DNA of 49,529 nucleotides from Ignavibacteriales bacterium (GCA_003567775.1 PWYR01000094.1:1-49529); one strand, 5' to 3'. Numbered from the stretch's first letter, positions 35,320-45,194 are shown. The notes: a model not told the origin generated them from the letters alone. Numbers and translations are program-made.

Positions 35320-35829
35320 CACAGGTTTCACCTATTTGGGTTAATTATTGTTAACGCCATTACTTCCATAAATATTTGCTCTCCTTGTTTATTTTTTTCA
35401 CCGACCTCATTTATGCGCCGGATCTAAAAAGCAAATTCCCAAGATTGAAAATTCCGAAATAAGTAATAATAATACTCTATTGTAGAATATCTCGGCAAGA
35501 AAGAGCGTTCATGTCCCCAGAAGAATAATTATAGTTGTGTAAGGGATAACGGTGTGTCGAATATTGCGAATCAGGTGATGCAGTATGCAGCACAAAAAAC
35601 ATTACTATGAATAGTAAATAATCGACAGTAATACCACTACCGGGTTATTTATTAAGAAAATAATGGTATGGTTTTTGATATTAAATGCTTCGTTACTCAT
35701 CGTGCTCTATACATGGGAACAAAAAGTCTACTATTTAAATGCGTAGTCCGGTTAAACAACTGCGTATTTTAAGAAACGGTCAACGTGAGGAGTTAATATA
35801 CTTCTCTCATGCAACGGAGATTCTCAACG
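35320..35829. other. Gene-free stretch before the formate dehydrogenase cluster
   Basis: About 500 A+T-rich bases with no convincing coding frame. A nested inverted repeat is present (ATACCA/TGGTAT enclosing TTATTT/AAATAA, 35631-35669). The promoter of the fdh genes should be in here, but I see neither a convincing -35/-10 pair nor a GG-N10-GC sigma54 element. Confidence 0.4.
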
Positions 35830-36711
35830 ATGAAACACACTCATAGTGAGGAATACCTGCCGGAGGATTTAGAAAGCTGTATTGCCGAGCTGAAAAATGA
35901 TCGTTTGTACCAAAGCGCAGCAGAGCAGATTGAAAATTTGTTAAAGTTTGATTATGAGACAAAAATTGCCGCTTTGGAAGAGATTGACATTACAGACGTT
36001 TTCATCGACAACATACCATCCCGGATTGAAAGGGGAGAATTAATAGCAGATTTTACCCGTTTGAAGGTTCAGGAGTCATTTCTTTCCAATCGCTTTTCAG
36101 AATTCTGTAAAATAATAGTTAAAGAAAAAAACGAAAAAGTTGAATCATTGATTCCTGCCGTTCAATCGGGAGAGATAGATTTTTCTCTTCTCCAGAGTGC
36201 TTTGGTCAATCGTGGAGATTATTTATCGATTTTACAACGGGAGTTCGGCATAGAACCTCTTTTGCTGATTTCTCTCTTTGTGAATATCTACAGACCAATT
36301 TTTGAAGCAGCCGTAGAACTCAGCGGAAAGACATTCGATCTCTCACAGTGGAAAAAGAGTTGGTGTCCGTTTTGCGGGTCGTTTCCCTGTATGTCGCGTT
36401 TAGAGAAAGATACGGGGAAAAGGTACCTGTGGTGTATGAGATGCAACAGCGAGTGGCATTTTAAAAGATTGAAATGTCCGTTTTGCGGTGAAGAAGATAC
36501 AAAAAATTTGGACTATTTTTACCTTGATGACGGTAGTCCCTACCGTGTTGATGTGTGTAGGAGTTGTAATGCATATTTGAAGACGGTTGATGAAAAAAAA
36601 GGCGCGTCGGGAAAAGTACTGTTTTTAGTGGAGGATATCAAGACTACTTATTTGGATCTACTGGCTGTAAAAGAAGGTTTTCACAAAAAAGTTAAAGGAT
36701 ATGAGCAATGA
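35830..36711 (+). CDS. fdhE: FdhE-like formate dehydrogenase accessory protein
   Basis: A 293-residue protein with the four CxxC knuckles of FdhE in the C-terminal half: CPFCGSFP, CMRCNSEW, CPFCGEED and CRSCNAYL. FdhE binds iron and the catalytic subunit and helps insert or sulfurate the cofactor. GGAG 10 nt before the ATG at 35830 favours this start; an ATG at 35809 with GAGGAG further away is an alternative. The stop overlaps the catalytic-subunit start as ATGA, so the two are translationally coupled. Confidence 0.88.
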   Translation: MKHTHSEEYLPEDLESCIAELKNDRLYQSAAEQIENLLKFDYETKIAALEEIDITDVFIDNIPSRIERGELIADFTRLKVQESFLSNRFSEFCKIIVKEKNEKVESLIPAVQSGEIDFSLLQSALVNRGDYLSILQREFGIEPLLLISLFVNIYRPIFEAAVELSGKTFDLSQWKKSWCPFCGSFPCMSRLEKDTGKRYLWCMRCNSEWHFKRLKCPFCGEEDTKNLDYFYLDDGSPYRVDVCRSCNAYLKTVDEKKGASGKVLFLVEDIKTTYLDLLAVKEGFHKKVKGYEQ

Positions 36712-39700
36712 AAATCTCGAGAAAAGACTTTTTAAAGATTTCAGGAAGTTTCACATTAGGGATGATGCTCCTTGGAATTCCTGATCTCAAATTTGCAGAA
36801 GAAATTCTGGAAGCAAAAAAAGACTTTAAACTAAAGTACGCTAAAGAGACAACGACAATTTGTCCCTATTGTTCTGTCGGTTGTGGAATTCTTGTAGCAA
36901 CTAAAGAAGGAAAAGTGATCAACACCGAAGGCGATCCCGACCATCCTATCAATGAAGGCGCTTTGTGTAGTAAAGGATCGGCTCTCTATCAGGTGGCAGT
37001 CAACGAACGAAGGCTTGATAAGATTCTTTATCGCGCAAAAGGATCGGATACATGGGAGGAAAAAGATTGGGATTGGGCAATTTCGGAGATTGCAAAAAGA
37101 GCAAAAGCGTCTCGTGATTCGTCTTTTATTTCCAATTATGAAGATGGAACAAAAGTCAACCGCACTGAAGGGATAGCCTGTCTGGGTGGTGCATCATTAA
37201 ACAACGAGGAATGTTATCTTTTATCAAAGATGATGCGCTCTATGGGGATCACCTACTTAGAGCATCAGGCACGGTTATGTCACTCTTCTTCGGTCGCGAG
37301 TCTCGCCGCTTCATTTGGCAGAGGCGCTATGACCAACCACTATATTGATGTCGTAAATGCCGATGTCATTATGATAATGGGGAGCAATGTATCGGAAAAC
37401 CATCCCATTACAACAAAGTGGATCAATAGAGCGAAAGATCGTGGCGCCGTGGTCATTTCCGTCGATCCCCGTTATAGTCGCAGTTCATCCATCGCCGATA
37501 TTTATGCTCCGTTCCGGTCGGGAACGGATATCGCTTTCGTAAACGGAATGATACTTTATGCACTTCAAAACAACTTTGTCAACAAAGACTATGTACTTAC
37601 TCACACCAACGCATCGTTTATAATCAAAGAGAGCTACGATTTTAAAGACGGACTTTTCAGCGGATTTGACCCCATAAATAAGAAATATGATTCTGCTAAA
37701 TGGGGATATGAATTGGACGAGGCAGGGATTCCCAAAAAAGACGAAACCCTGCAAAATCCAAGGTGCGTATATCAACTAATGAAAAAACACTATTCTCGTT
37801 ATGATTCAAAAAAAGTGTGTGCAATAACGGGTACACCCGAGGATGTCTACCTGAAAATCTGTGAAGTGTTTACTTCGACTTCCGCCCCCGACAAGGTAGC
37901 CACGTGGCTTTATGCGATGGGATCAACCCAACATAGTTACGGGACGCAAAATATACGGACGTATGGTATCCTTCAACTTCTCATGGGAAATATCGGGATG
38001 GCTGGTGGAGGAATCAATGCATTACGAGGTATATCAAATGTGCAGGGTTCAACCGATTATGCACTTCTTTTTCATCTCCTTCCCGGATACCTAAGAATTC
38101 CAGATGCAAAAGAACATCCCACATTAAAAGCGTACTTGGAAAAAACCACCCCCACAAATAACGATCCAAAAAGTGCAAATTGGTGGGGGAATACACCAAA
38201 ATATGTTGTCAGTCAACTTAAAGCATGGTGGGGAGAAGAGGCGCAAAAAGAGAATGATTTTTGTTACGATTACCTCCCAAAGAATGAGGGGGACCGCTCC
38301 TTTATAAAAGTATTCCATGCAATGTATGAGGGAAAAATTAAGGGTCTCTTTCTCTTCGGTCAAAACCCGGTCGTCGGTGGCCCAAATACTACTAAAACTT
38401 TAGCTGCACTGGAAAAATTGGACTGGATGGTTTCAGTTGATCTGTGGCAGACTGAAACATCAACCTTCTGGAAAAGACCCGGAGTAAATCCTTCTCAGAT
38501 AAAGACAGAAGTTTTCGTTCTCCCGGCTGTCTCTTCCGTAGAAAAAGAGGGATCAATCACCAATTCAGGCCGCTGGGCGCAATGGCGCTATAAGGCGACT
38601 GAACCCGTTGGTAAATCAAAGTCTGATCTTTGGATTATGGATAGGGTGTTTAAGAAAATCCGTGATCTTTATAAGAATGGAGGGGGAGCTTTCCCTGATC
38701 CGATTCTGACTCTAAACTGGAACTACGGAGAAAAAGAACCGGATGTTCACAAAGTGGCGAAAGAAGTAAACGGGTATTTCGTTGCAGACGCAGATTTAAA
38801 AGAAAGAGGCAAATTTCAACAAGGACAGCAGGTTCCCTCGTTTGCTTTCTTATTGGACGATGGATCTACGGCGTGCGGGAACTGGCTCTATTCGGGATCG
38901 TACACCGATCAGGGCAATATGATGGCACGACGAAATGATGAGGATGCCCCCAACAAGATTGGACTCTATCCCAACTGGGCGTGGTGTTGGCCTGTGAACA
39001 GGCGGATTATTTATAATCGTGCTTCCTGTGATGTAAATGGCAATCCCTATGATCCTCAAAGATGGGTGGTAAAGTGGATTGCCGAAGAAAAGAAATGGAT
39101 TGGAGATGTCCCGGATGGAGCTTGGGCTAATATTGAAAAATACGCTTTCATAATGAGGCCTGAAGGGGTTGGCTGTTTATTTGCAACCGGTCTTGCCGAT
39201 GGACCTTTCACCGAACATTATGAACCGCTCGAAAGCCCTGTAAACAACATTATGTCGTCACAACAGGTTAATCCAATAGCAAAAGTCACTCAGGATGAAT
39301 TTATTGATAAATTAGGCAGTCCCGGGAAGTTCCCCATAGTTGCAACAACCTTTAGAGTTTCCGAACACTGGCAGGCAGGAGCAATGACACGCAATTTACC
39401 ATGGTTAGTGGAGTTAATGCCTGATATGTTCGTTGAAATAAGCGAGGAACTTGCAAAGGAAAAAGGGGTTGCGAATGGAGACAGGGTAATAGTTAATTCT
39501 GCAAGAGGTTCCATAGAAGGATACGCCGTTGTTACAAAACGTTTTAAGCCGCTACTTATTACGGGTAAATTGGTTCATCAACTGGGACTTCCGTGGCACT
39601 ATGGTTATGAGGGCCTCGCAACGGGTGATATAGGGAATACTTTAACCCCCAACGTAGGCGACGCTAACACTCATATTCCCGAGTATAAGACTTTCTTGTG

Positions 39701-39719
39701 TGATCTTAAGAAGGCGTAA
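36708..39719 (+). CDS. fdhA: Formate dehydrogenase catalytic subunit, Cys-type molybdopterin (bis-MGD) enzyme
   Basis: A 1003-residue molybdopterin oxidoreductase close in size to FdnG. The N-terminus SRKDFLKISGSF and a hydrophobic stretch resemble a Tat signal with RK in place of RR. The [4Fe-4S] ligands are Cys52, Cys55, Cys59 and Cys87. The active-site motif ARLCHSSSVASLAASFGRG places Cys191-His192 where FdnG has Sec-His, so it is a cysteine enzyme and no in-frame TGA or SECIS is needed. It oxidises formate to CO2 with W or Mo at the cofactor. Coupled to fdhE upstream; the iron-sulfur subunit follows 33 bp downstream. Confidence 0.95.
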   Translation: MKISRKDFLKISGSFTLGMMLLGIPDLKFAEEILEAKKDFKLKYAKETTTICPYCSVGCGILVATKEGKVINTEGDPDHPINEGALCSKGSALYQVAVNERRLDKILYRAKGSDTWEEKDWDWAISEIAKRAKASRDSSFISNYEDGTKVNRTEGIACLGGASLNNEECYLLSKMMRSMGITYLEHQARLCHSSSVASLAASFGRGAMTNHYIDVVNADVIMIMGSNVSENHPITTKWINRAKDRGAVVISVDPRYSRSSSIADIYAPFRSGTDIAFVNGMILYALQNNFVNKDYVLTHTNASFIIKESYDFKDGLFSGFDPINKKYDSAKWGYELDEAGIPKKDETLQNPRCVYQLMKKHYSRYDSKKVCAITGTPEDVYLKICEVFTSTSAPDKVATWLYAMGSTQHSYGTQNIRTYGILQLLMGNIGMAGGGINALRGISNVQGSTDYALLFHLLPGYLRIPDAKEHPTLKAYLEKTTPTNNDPKSANWWGNTPKYVVSQLKAWWGEEAQKENDFCYDYLPKNEGDRSFIKVFHAMYEGKIKGLFLFGQNPVVGGPNTTKTLAALEKLDWMVSVDLWQTETSTFWKRPGVNPSQIKTEVFVLPAVSSVEKEGSITNSGRWAQWRYKATEPVGKSKSDLWIMDRVFKKIRDLYKNGGGAFPDPILTLNWNYGEKEPDVHKVAKEVNGYFVADADLKERGKFQQGQQVPSFAFLLDDGSTACGNWLYSGSYTDQGNMMARRNDEDAPNKIGLYPNWAWCWPVNRRIIYNRASCDVNGNPYDPQRWVVKWIAEEKKWIGDVPDGAWANIEKYAFIMRPEGVGCLFATGLADGPFTEHYEPLESPVNNIMSSQQVNPIAKVTQDEFIDKLGSPGKFPIVATTFRVSEHWQAGAMTRNLPWLVELMPDMFVEISEELAKEKGVANGDRVIVNSARGSIEGYAVVTKRFKPLLITGKLVHQLGLPWHYGYEGLATGDIGNTLTPNVGDANTHIPEYKTFLCDLKKA

Positions 39720-39752
39720 AATATCTTTCGTTACAATATAGGAGAAATCCAA

Positions 39753-40556
39753 ATGTCTACTCGACAAAAAGCGAGACTAGTCGACATTTCAAAATGCATG
39801 GGTTGCCGTGGTTGCCAGGTTGCCTGCAAACAATGGAATGAACTTCAAGCTGAAAAAACAAAGTTTTTCGCCGCTAAGGGCGGATACCAGAATCCGGCAG
39901 CTCTTTCAACTGATACATGGATTTTGGTAAAATTCTATGAAAAACAAACAGAAGATGGATTAACATGGCGTTTTCGTGCTCATACCTGTATGCACTGCAC
40001 GGAAGCTGCCTGTATCGAGATCTGTCCAACCGAACCGAAGGCAATGAGCAGAGATCAGACTACCGGATTTGTCTATGTCAACGAAGAAAGGTGTATTGGT
40101 TGTGGTGTGTGTGCTGAAGCCTGTCCGTTTGGCGTCCCACATGTTGATGCAAATAGGGGAGTATCGACAAAATGCAGTGGTTGTATGGCACGGATTGAAA
40201 ATGGAATGATACCTGCTTGTGCACAGGCATGTCCTGGAGAAGCTATAACCTTTGGAGATTTATCTGCATTGTTGGCAAAAGCAAATGAGAGAATTTCATA
40301 TCTTAAGACAAAAGGTTATACACCCCATCTTTATGGAGAGAGTGAAAGCGGCGGACTTAGAACACTTTTCATTATGCCTGAGGGACTGTTATTTTACGGT
40401 CTTCCCGCAAAACCAAAATCGAAAGTCGATACGTCTCTCTTCCGTCATCGTCTGAAAGATCTTGGAAAAAAAGGCATCCCAATCAATGCGAAGATGGTGC
40501 GGGAAGTTTTAGCCCGTGATGGAATTAAAAAAGATACGGCATCAGAGTTAGCGTAA
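39753..40556 (+). CDS. fdhB: Formate dehydrogenase iron-sulfur subunit
   Basis: A 267-residue protein with four ferredoxin-type cysteine clusters: CMGCRGCQVACKQW, CMHCTEAACIEICP, CIGCGVCAEACPFG and CSGCMARIENGMIPACAQACP. They carry electrons from the catalytic subunit. Unlike FdnH there is no C-terminal membrane helix, and no cytochrome b gene follows. The enzyme is therefore probably a soluble periplasmic FdhAB type that donates to a c-type cytochrome or similar partner encoded elsewhere. AGGAGA precedes the start. Confidence 0.94.
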   Translation: MSTRQKARLVDISKCMGCRGCQVACKQWNELQAEKTKFFAAKGGYQNPAALSTDTWILVKFYEKQTEDGLTWRFRAHTCMHCTEAACIEICPTEPKAMSRDQTTGFVYVNEERCIGCGVCAEACPFGVPHVDANRGVSTKCSGCMARIENGMIPACAQACPGEAITFGDLSALLAKANERISYLKTKGYTPHLYGESESGGLRTLFIMPEGLLFYGLPAKPKSKVDTSLFRHRLKDLGKKGIPINAKMVREVLARDGIKKDTASELA

Positions 40557-40615
40557 AAACCTAAATTCTCAAGAATCAAACTAAAATAACATATCGACAT
40601 CACGGAAGGGTCAAA

Positions 40616-41740
40616 ATGAAAAATTCTACTTTTTTAACGGCATATCTTGCGTTGTTGTTGATGTTTCTCCCTGTGACCGCGCAAATCAACCTTGTGAAAA
40701 ACGATTCAATGAATCTAAATTTTTACGGTTTTTTCCAATTTGACGCCGCTTATCAAAGCTTCATGATGAATTCTTATAACGCTCCCCGATATCCACTTCC
40801 TCATACCGTTAATAATGACGAGTCAACAACCAACTTATCTGCAATGAACAGCCGTTTCGGTTTTAGATGGGATGGACCGGAAGTATATGATGATACGATC
40901 ATCAAAGGCCACCTTGAGTGGGATCTCTTTGATCCTGCTACAAGAAATCAGATGAGATTCAGAGTACGCCTTGCATACCTTGAACTAAGGGGAAAAGATT
41001 ATTCTATAATTGCCGGGCAGCACTGGGACATCTTCGCCGCCGGGCTTCCTTATACTCTCGTAACAAACGGATTTTACTGGGAAACAGGTAATGTAGGTTT
41101 TAGAAGGGCGCAGCTTCGCTACACAAGATTCTGGGAAAATGGAGAATTTGCGATATCCGCAAGCGATCCCACGACAGACGGCGCAATAAAAAGTGGCATT
41201 CCGCTCCTCAGTGCAAGGTATGCTTACAAGATTAGTAATAACGGTTATGTTGGAATTTCAACCGCTTATGGACGGGAAGACATTAAGATAGGAGAGTATC
41301 CGGACAGGATAGAAAACAGCGTTTCAATATGGGGTGTATCGCTTGATGCAAGAATACCTTTTACGAAAAGATTCAGTCTTTTGGGAGAGCTTACGACGGG
41401 TCAGAACCTTAAACCTTTCTTGAGCAGATCCGGATATTTCTATGATGCCGTTGATGAAAAACACAAAGGTATGGGCACAATTGCAGGGTGGTTAGAGTTC
41501 CTATATTCGGGAGAAAAAGTTGATTTCTATTTGGGCTATTCAAGAGAAAATTTGACTGAAGAAAACTACCTTACCGATGGGGCTTTGGAAGATGCTGCTG
41601 CTGCATTTATCGGTCTAATACGTAAACTCGGAAAGGGAGTGAACTACGGTGTTGAAGTGACTCACTTTACCGGAACATACAAAGAAGCCGAAAATTCTAA
41701 ATCGACACAGGTCTTATTTTCGGTAAAGTACGCATTTTAG
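40616..41740 (+). CDS. Outer-membrane beta-barrel porin (DcaP-like)
   Basis: A 374-residue protein with a signal peptide (about 1-22, cleavage near VTA/Q), alternating aromatic-rich strands (NLNFYGFFQFDAAYQ, YSIIAGQHWDIFAAGLP, NYGVEVTHFTGTY) and a C-terminal KYAF with terminal Phe, all typical of outer-membrane barrels. The strand and GQ.WD pattern resembles DcaP-like porins. GGAAGGG precedes the ATG. Position right after fdhAB suggests that it admits formate or another small anion, which is inference only. Confidence 0.8.
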   Translation: MKNSTFLTAYLALLLMFLPVTAQINLVKNDSMNLNFYGFFQFDAAYQSFMMNSYNAPRYPLPHTVNNDESTTNLSAMNSRFGFRWDGPEVYDDTIIKGHLEWDLFDPATRNQMRFRVRLAYLELRGKDYSIIAGQHWDIFAAGLPYTLVTNGFYWETGNVGFRRAQLRYTRFWENGEFAISASDPTTDGAIKSGIPLLSARYAYKISNNGYVGISTAYGREDIKIGEYPDRIENSVSIWGVSLDARIPFTKRFSLLGELTTGQNLKPFLSRSGYFYDAVDEKHKGMGTIAGWLEFLYSGEKVDFYLGYSRENLTEENYLTDGALEDAAAAFIGLIRKLGKGVNYGVEVTHFTGTYKEAENSKSTQVLFSVKYAF

Positions 41741-41830
41741 TTCGACTAACGATTTTTACTGTGGACGTCCAATATGTCTGCAGGAAATTCCCGATTATAC
41801 AAATCTTTTAAAAGAATAATAGGTACGGAC

Positions 41831-42145
41831 ATGTCACAACTTCCAAAATATTTCGAAGAATTTAAGAAAGGGTATCCGGATATATATAATGCGTATGAAA
41901 AGCTCGGCGAATCGGTTCATACCGCGGGTCCCTTGGACGAAAAGACACGCGCACTCATTAAGATCGGATTATCCGCAGGTGCACAACTTGAGGGTGCACT
42001 TCATTCGCATGTTCGCAAAGCTCTTGAAGCAGGGGTAACAAAGGAAGAAATCTATCAAGCAATTTTACTCGCTGTACCGACGATAGGATTTCCCCCGACG
42101 ATGGCAGCACTGAGTTGGGCGGATGATATTCTGCAAAAAAAATGA
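41831..42145 (+). CDS. AhpD/carboxymuconolactone-decarboxylase-like protein lacking the Cys pair
   Basis: A 104-residue protein of the CMD/AhpD superfamily: LDEKTRALIKIGLSAGA, then HSHVRKALEAGVTKEEIYQAI. The redox-active family members carry CxxC in the segment that here reads AQLEGALHSH, so disulfide chemistry is not expected. An in-frame ATG at 41774 would add 19 residues without family resemblance. It lies between the porin and mobA genes on the same strand. Confidence 0.8.
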   Translation: MSQLPKYFEEFKKGYPDIYNAYEKLGESVHTAGPLDEKTRALIKIGLSAGAQLEGALHSHVRKALEAGVTKEEIYQAILLAVPTIGFPPTMAALSWADDILQKK

Positions 42146-42151
42146 TGCGGT

Positions 42152-42739
42152 ATGCTGGCAGCGAACGATGTAACCGGGGTTGTACTCGCCGGTGGGAAAA
42201 GCAAAAGAATGGGAAAGGATAAGTCCTTCCTTTCATACCACGGTAAATATTTTATCGACCGAATAATTGACGCGTTGAAAAACACCGCTGTTCCCAGGAT
42301 ACTCATCAGCGTTAATGAAGTCGATAATTATGACTCACTGCCTTTACGGAAAATAAAAGATTCATTTGTGGATCACGGTCCCCTTGCCGGCATATATGAA
42401 GCTCTTTCGGTGAGTTCGACCGATCACATTATATGCGTTCCATGCGACATGCCGCTTGTCGATTCCGCGGTACTAAGATATATTCTTTCAATATCAACGC
42501 CGTATACAATAAACGTAACATCTGTGGATCAAAACATACATCCGCTCCTTGGCGTCTTTCCGAAAACAATTCTCCCGAAGCTTGAGAATTATTTAAAGTC
42601 GGATAGAAAAAAGGTGATTGATTTCTTAACAGATGCCGATTATAACCTTATCGATCTTTCAGCTTACCGTAACAGGATTATCAATATCAATACCGAAGAT
42701 GAGTACAGGTCTTTAGTTAACGCGTGTGCCGATGAATAA
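42152..42739 (+). CDS. mobA: Molybdenum cofactor guanylyltransferase
   Basis: A 195-residue MobA. The nucleotide-binding motif is VVLAGGKSKRMGKDK, then GPLAGIYEAL, the metal-binding VPCDMPLV, and the C-terminal NINTEDEY. It joins GMP to molybdopterin, giving the MGD cofactor used by the formate dehydrogenase encoded upstream. It begins 6 nt after the preceding stop and overlaps the next gene by 8 nt. Confidence 0.94.
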   Translation: MLAANDVTGVVLAGGKSKRMGKDKSFLSYHGKYFIDRIIDALKNTAVPRILISVNEVDNYDSLPLRKIKDSFVDHGPLAGIYEALSVSSTDHIICVPCDMPLVDSAVLRYILSISTPYTINVTSVDQNIHPLLGVFPKTILPKLENYLKSDRKKVIDFLTDADYNLIDLSAYRNRIININTEDEYRSLVNACADE

Positions 42740-44453
42740 GAATATACATGAAATATGGCTCAAAGCTGCGGTGATTGGAGGATTGTGGGGGGCATCGGAA
42801 ATCGTATTAGGCAGCTTTCTTCATAACCTGCGAATCCCCGAGATAGCAGGTAATATTCTTGCCGCAATCGGCATTATACTCTTGATTTCCTCACATCACA
42901 TTTGGCGGGAGCGAGGTATTATCTGGCGTGCCGGATTAATTTGCGCTGCACTCAAACTACTCTCGCCGAGTCCGGTCATCATCGGTCCGATAATGGCTAT
43001 CACCATGCAGGCATTTTTGGTATATAGTAGTATTTCGATATTCGGCAGCAATATAGTCGGATACCTCGTCGGCGGAGGGTGTGCGATGATGTGGAATCTC
43101 GTACTGCGTATTCTTTACGCACTTGTCGTCTTCGGCCGCACACTTATTGAATTGTATGAGAGTATTGTGGAAACTTTTTTTGGCTATTTTCATCTGCCCG
43201 TTTCAGGATTTTGGATTCCGCTCATTGCTGCTTTTTTAGTCTTCTTTATTTTTGGTTGTGCGGCAAGCGTCGTTGGGGTATATATCGGGCGAAAATCGGT
43301 TCAATATAAAAATACAATCCGAATCGATTCGAACCGATCCGTTGAGCATTTCCCGATTGCTTTTGCATCAAAAAGCCATAGTAATTATTCGTCGGTTAAG
43401 ATCCTTCTTCACCTTTTATCACTTGGCGTCGGATTGCATCTTGTTTTCAATTATCCGTTTACATTGGGAATAAGTGCATTATTTTTATATGCGGGAATTA
43501 TATTCTTCACAGAGCGAAGTATTCTTTCACCGGTTATCTATAAGCCGGTCTTTTGGATAGGATTAATTATTTTAACGACACTCACGGGTATATTCCTTGG
43601 CAAGAGTAATAATTCCACTCTTGTCTCTGCGGAAGGATTTCAGATCGGTTTGGAGATGAGTATGCGGGCGTTGTTCATTGTTATCGGATTTAGTGCGCTG
43701 AGCAGAGAACTGGGAAATCCTCATCTGCTGCAGTCAGCTTCCCGCCTTGGACTATACCGGTTTACCAATATAATGCGGGTTGTGTTCAATGTAGTACCAC
43801 ATATGATTGCCGAACTCCCGAAGGGAACGCAATGGCGTAATCCGGTGCGCGTTTTGTCCGGTATGATAAACAAGCTCGATGATTGGTTGTCGGTAATACG
43901 TCAGCAGCAAAAACGTGTAAATAATATTTTTATTCTAAGCGGTAAACGTAACAGTGGTAAGAGCACGATACTGCAAGGTGTGATAAACGGACTGCAGGAA
44001 AAAGGATTCAGAATTGCGGGTATCCGCGCGCCGGCAATAATGCAACACGGTCGGAAAACTGGATTTTATATTCATGATATAAAAACTGACAAAAAAGCTT
44101 TGCTCTGTGAACGTCGTTCCGAATCAGTTCCTTCTACACCGCAATCATTTGAATTTCATGAGAACGGACTGAAGCTCGGGAGGCAAGCGCTTTCACCACA
44201 AGCAATAAACGATGCAGATCTTATCATTATCGATGAAGTCGGTCCGCTCGAGCTGAAAGGAGAGTGCTGGGCTGAAGCAATTGAGCAAATATTCAACACC
44301 TCGGAGAAACCACTGCTGTGGGTGATACGCAAGGGACTGGTCGATAAGGTGTGTATGCATTATGGAATAATGAATCGGCGCGATTTCGACGTTGAATATC
44401 ACAACGCCGAGTCGATCGTCAGTGAAATTATAAAAAATATTTCACATACCTGA
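42732..44453 (+). CDS. Fusion: ECF-transporter-like membrane region with C-terminal THEP1-type NTPase
   Basis: A 573-residue fusion. Residues ~1-190 form about six helices resembling an ECF S-component-like integral domain. After a linker, ~220-360 have further helices and the stretch RALFIVIGFSALSRELGNPH.LQSASRLGLYRF, like the coupling helices of EcfT/CbiQ. Residues ~395-573 are a THEP1/COG1618 P-loop NTPase with Walker A SGKRNSGKST (~403-412) and Walker B IIIDEVGPLELKG (~498-510). There is no ABC signature LSGGQ. The start overlaps the mobA stop (ATGAATAA), implying coupling. Its place suggests a role in molybdate/tungstate or pterin handling, but this is unproven. Confidence 0.8.
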   Translation: MNKNIHEIWLKAAVIGGLWGASEIVLGSFLHNLRIPEIAGNILAAIGIILLISSHHIWRERGIIWRAGLICAALKLLSPSPVIIGPIMAITMQAFLVYSSISIFGSNIVGYLVGGGCAMMWNLVLRILYALVVFGRTLIELYESIVETFFGYFHLPVSGFWIPLIAAFLVFFIFGCAASVVGVYIGRKSVQYKNTIRIDSNRSVEHFPIAFASKSHSNYSSVKILLHLLSLGVGLHLVFNYPFTLGISALFLYAGIIFFTERSILSPVIYKPVFWIGLIILTTLTGIFLGKSNNSTLVSAEGFQIGLEMSMRALFIVIGFSALSRELGNPHLLQSASRLGLYRFTNIMRVVFNVVPHMIAELPKGTQWRNPVRVLSGMINKLDDWLSVIRQQQKRVNNIFILSGKRNSGKSTILQGVINGLQEKGFRIAGIRAPAIMQHGRKTGFYIHDIKTDKKALLCERRSESVPSTPQSFEFHENGLKLGRQALSPQAINDADLIIIDEVGPLELKGECWAEAIEQIFNTSEKPLLWVIRKGLVDKVCMHYGIMNRRDFDVEYHNAESIVSEIIKNISHT

Positions 44454-44609
44454 CGAGTAATGTAATTAAATAATGTCATGTTGGATTTACGGATCCCGAT
44501 GCGAGACAGGGACCGATGGGGTAGCATCGCCGCTATTTAAATGCCAGGAACTATGACTACGGTATCGGCAGAAACTCGGACATTGCGGCTGCGCATATAA
44601 AACCGATGA

Positions 44610-45082
44610 AGAAAAATCAATGAATATCTTTATGTATTTATCGGCATAATTGGAATTCCGCTGGTTGTCGCATTCATCACCGAAAGGTATGTCGATTCAC
44701 ATCCGGCAATGAGCGGGTTGCTTCATACAATTGCCTGGTTCCCCGTACCACTTTTGGCGTTGGTTATTTTTCTCATTGCTGCGTCTCAGGTCGCAACGGT
44801 ACTCGAGGCCGGTCGTCTTCTCTGGCAACCGGTTGTGGTATTTATCATTTTTCTATTCTTCGCAATTATTCTTGCGTGGTTTTTATCAAAAATATTTAAA
44901 CTGTCTATTAAACACTCGCGGGTTCTTGCATTCAGTTTCGGCAGCCGTAATTCATTCGTTGTCCTCCCGATTGCACTTGCGTGGCCCGCATCTTTTGAGC
45001 TGGCAAGCATCATCATTTTTTAGTTGAATTATTCGGGATGGTTGTATTTGTGTGGTTTGTGCCGAATAAATTGTTTCCTTGA
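44610..45082 (+). pseudogene. Decayed ACR3/bile-acid-symporter-like arsenite permease (C-terminal half)
   Basis: One frame gives EYLYVFIGIIGIPLVVAF, then four membrane-type segments including LPVALLA-like VPLLALVIFLIAASQVATV and SFGSRNSFVVLPIALAWP, characteristic of short ACR3-type arsenic resistance proteins. It stops at 45023, and after a small deletion a second frame completes the expected ending LVELFGMVVFVWFVPNKLFP (stop at 45082). The N-terminal half is missing. The preceding bases 44454-44609 hold no recognisable gene. Confidence 0.7.
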
Positions 45083-45194
45083 GACGGGATTTTCCGGGAG
45101 CATTCGATATCGGCGACATATAATCAACAGGCTCAACAGCTAAAGATATCATATTATTTTGATGAACCTGAGCTGGCACAATGTTTGTTGATTA

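Noticed and set aside
37278-37283. Selenocysteine at the formate dehydrogenase active site
   Set aside because: The codon is TGT (Cys191) and no in-frame TGA is present.
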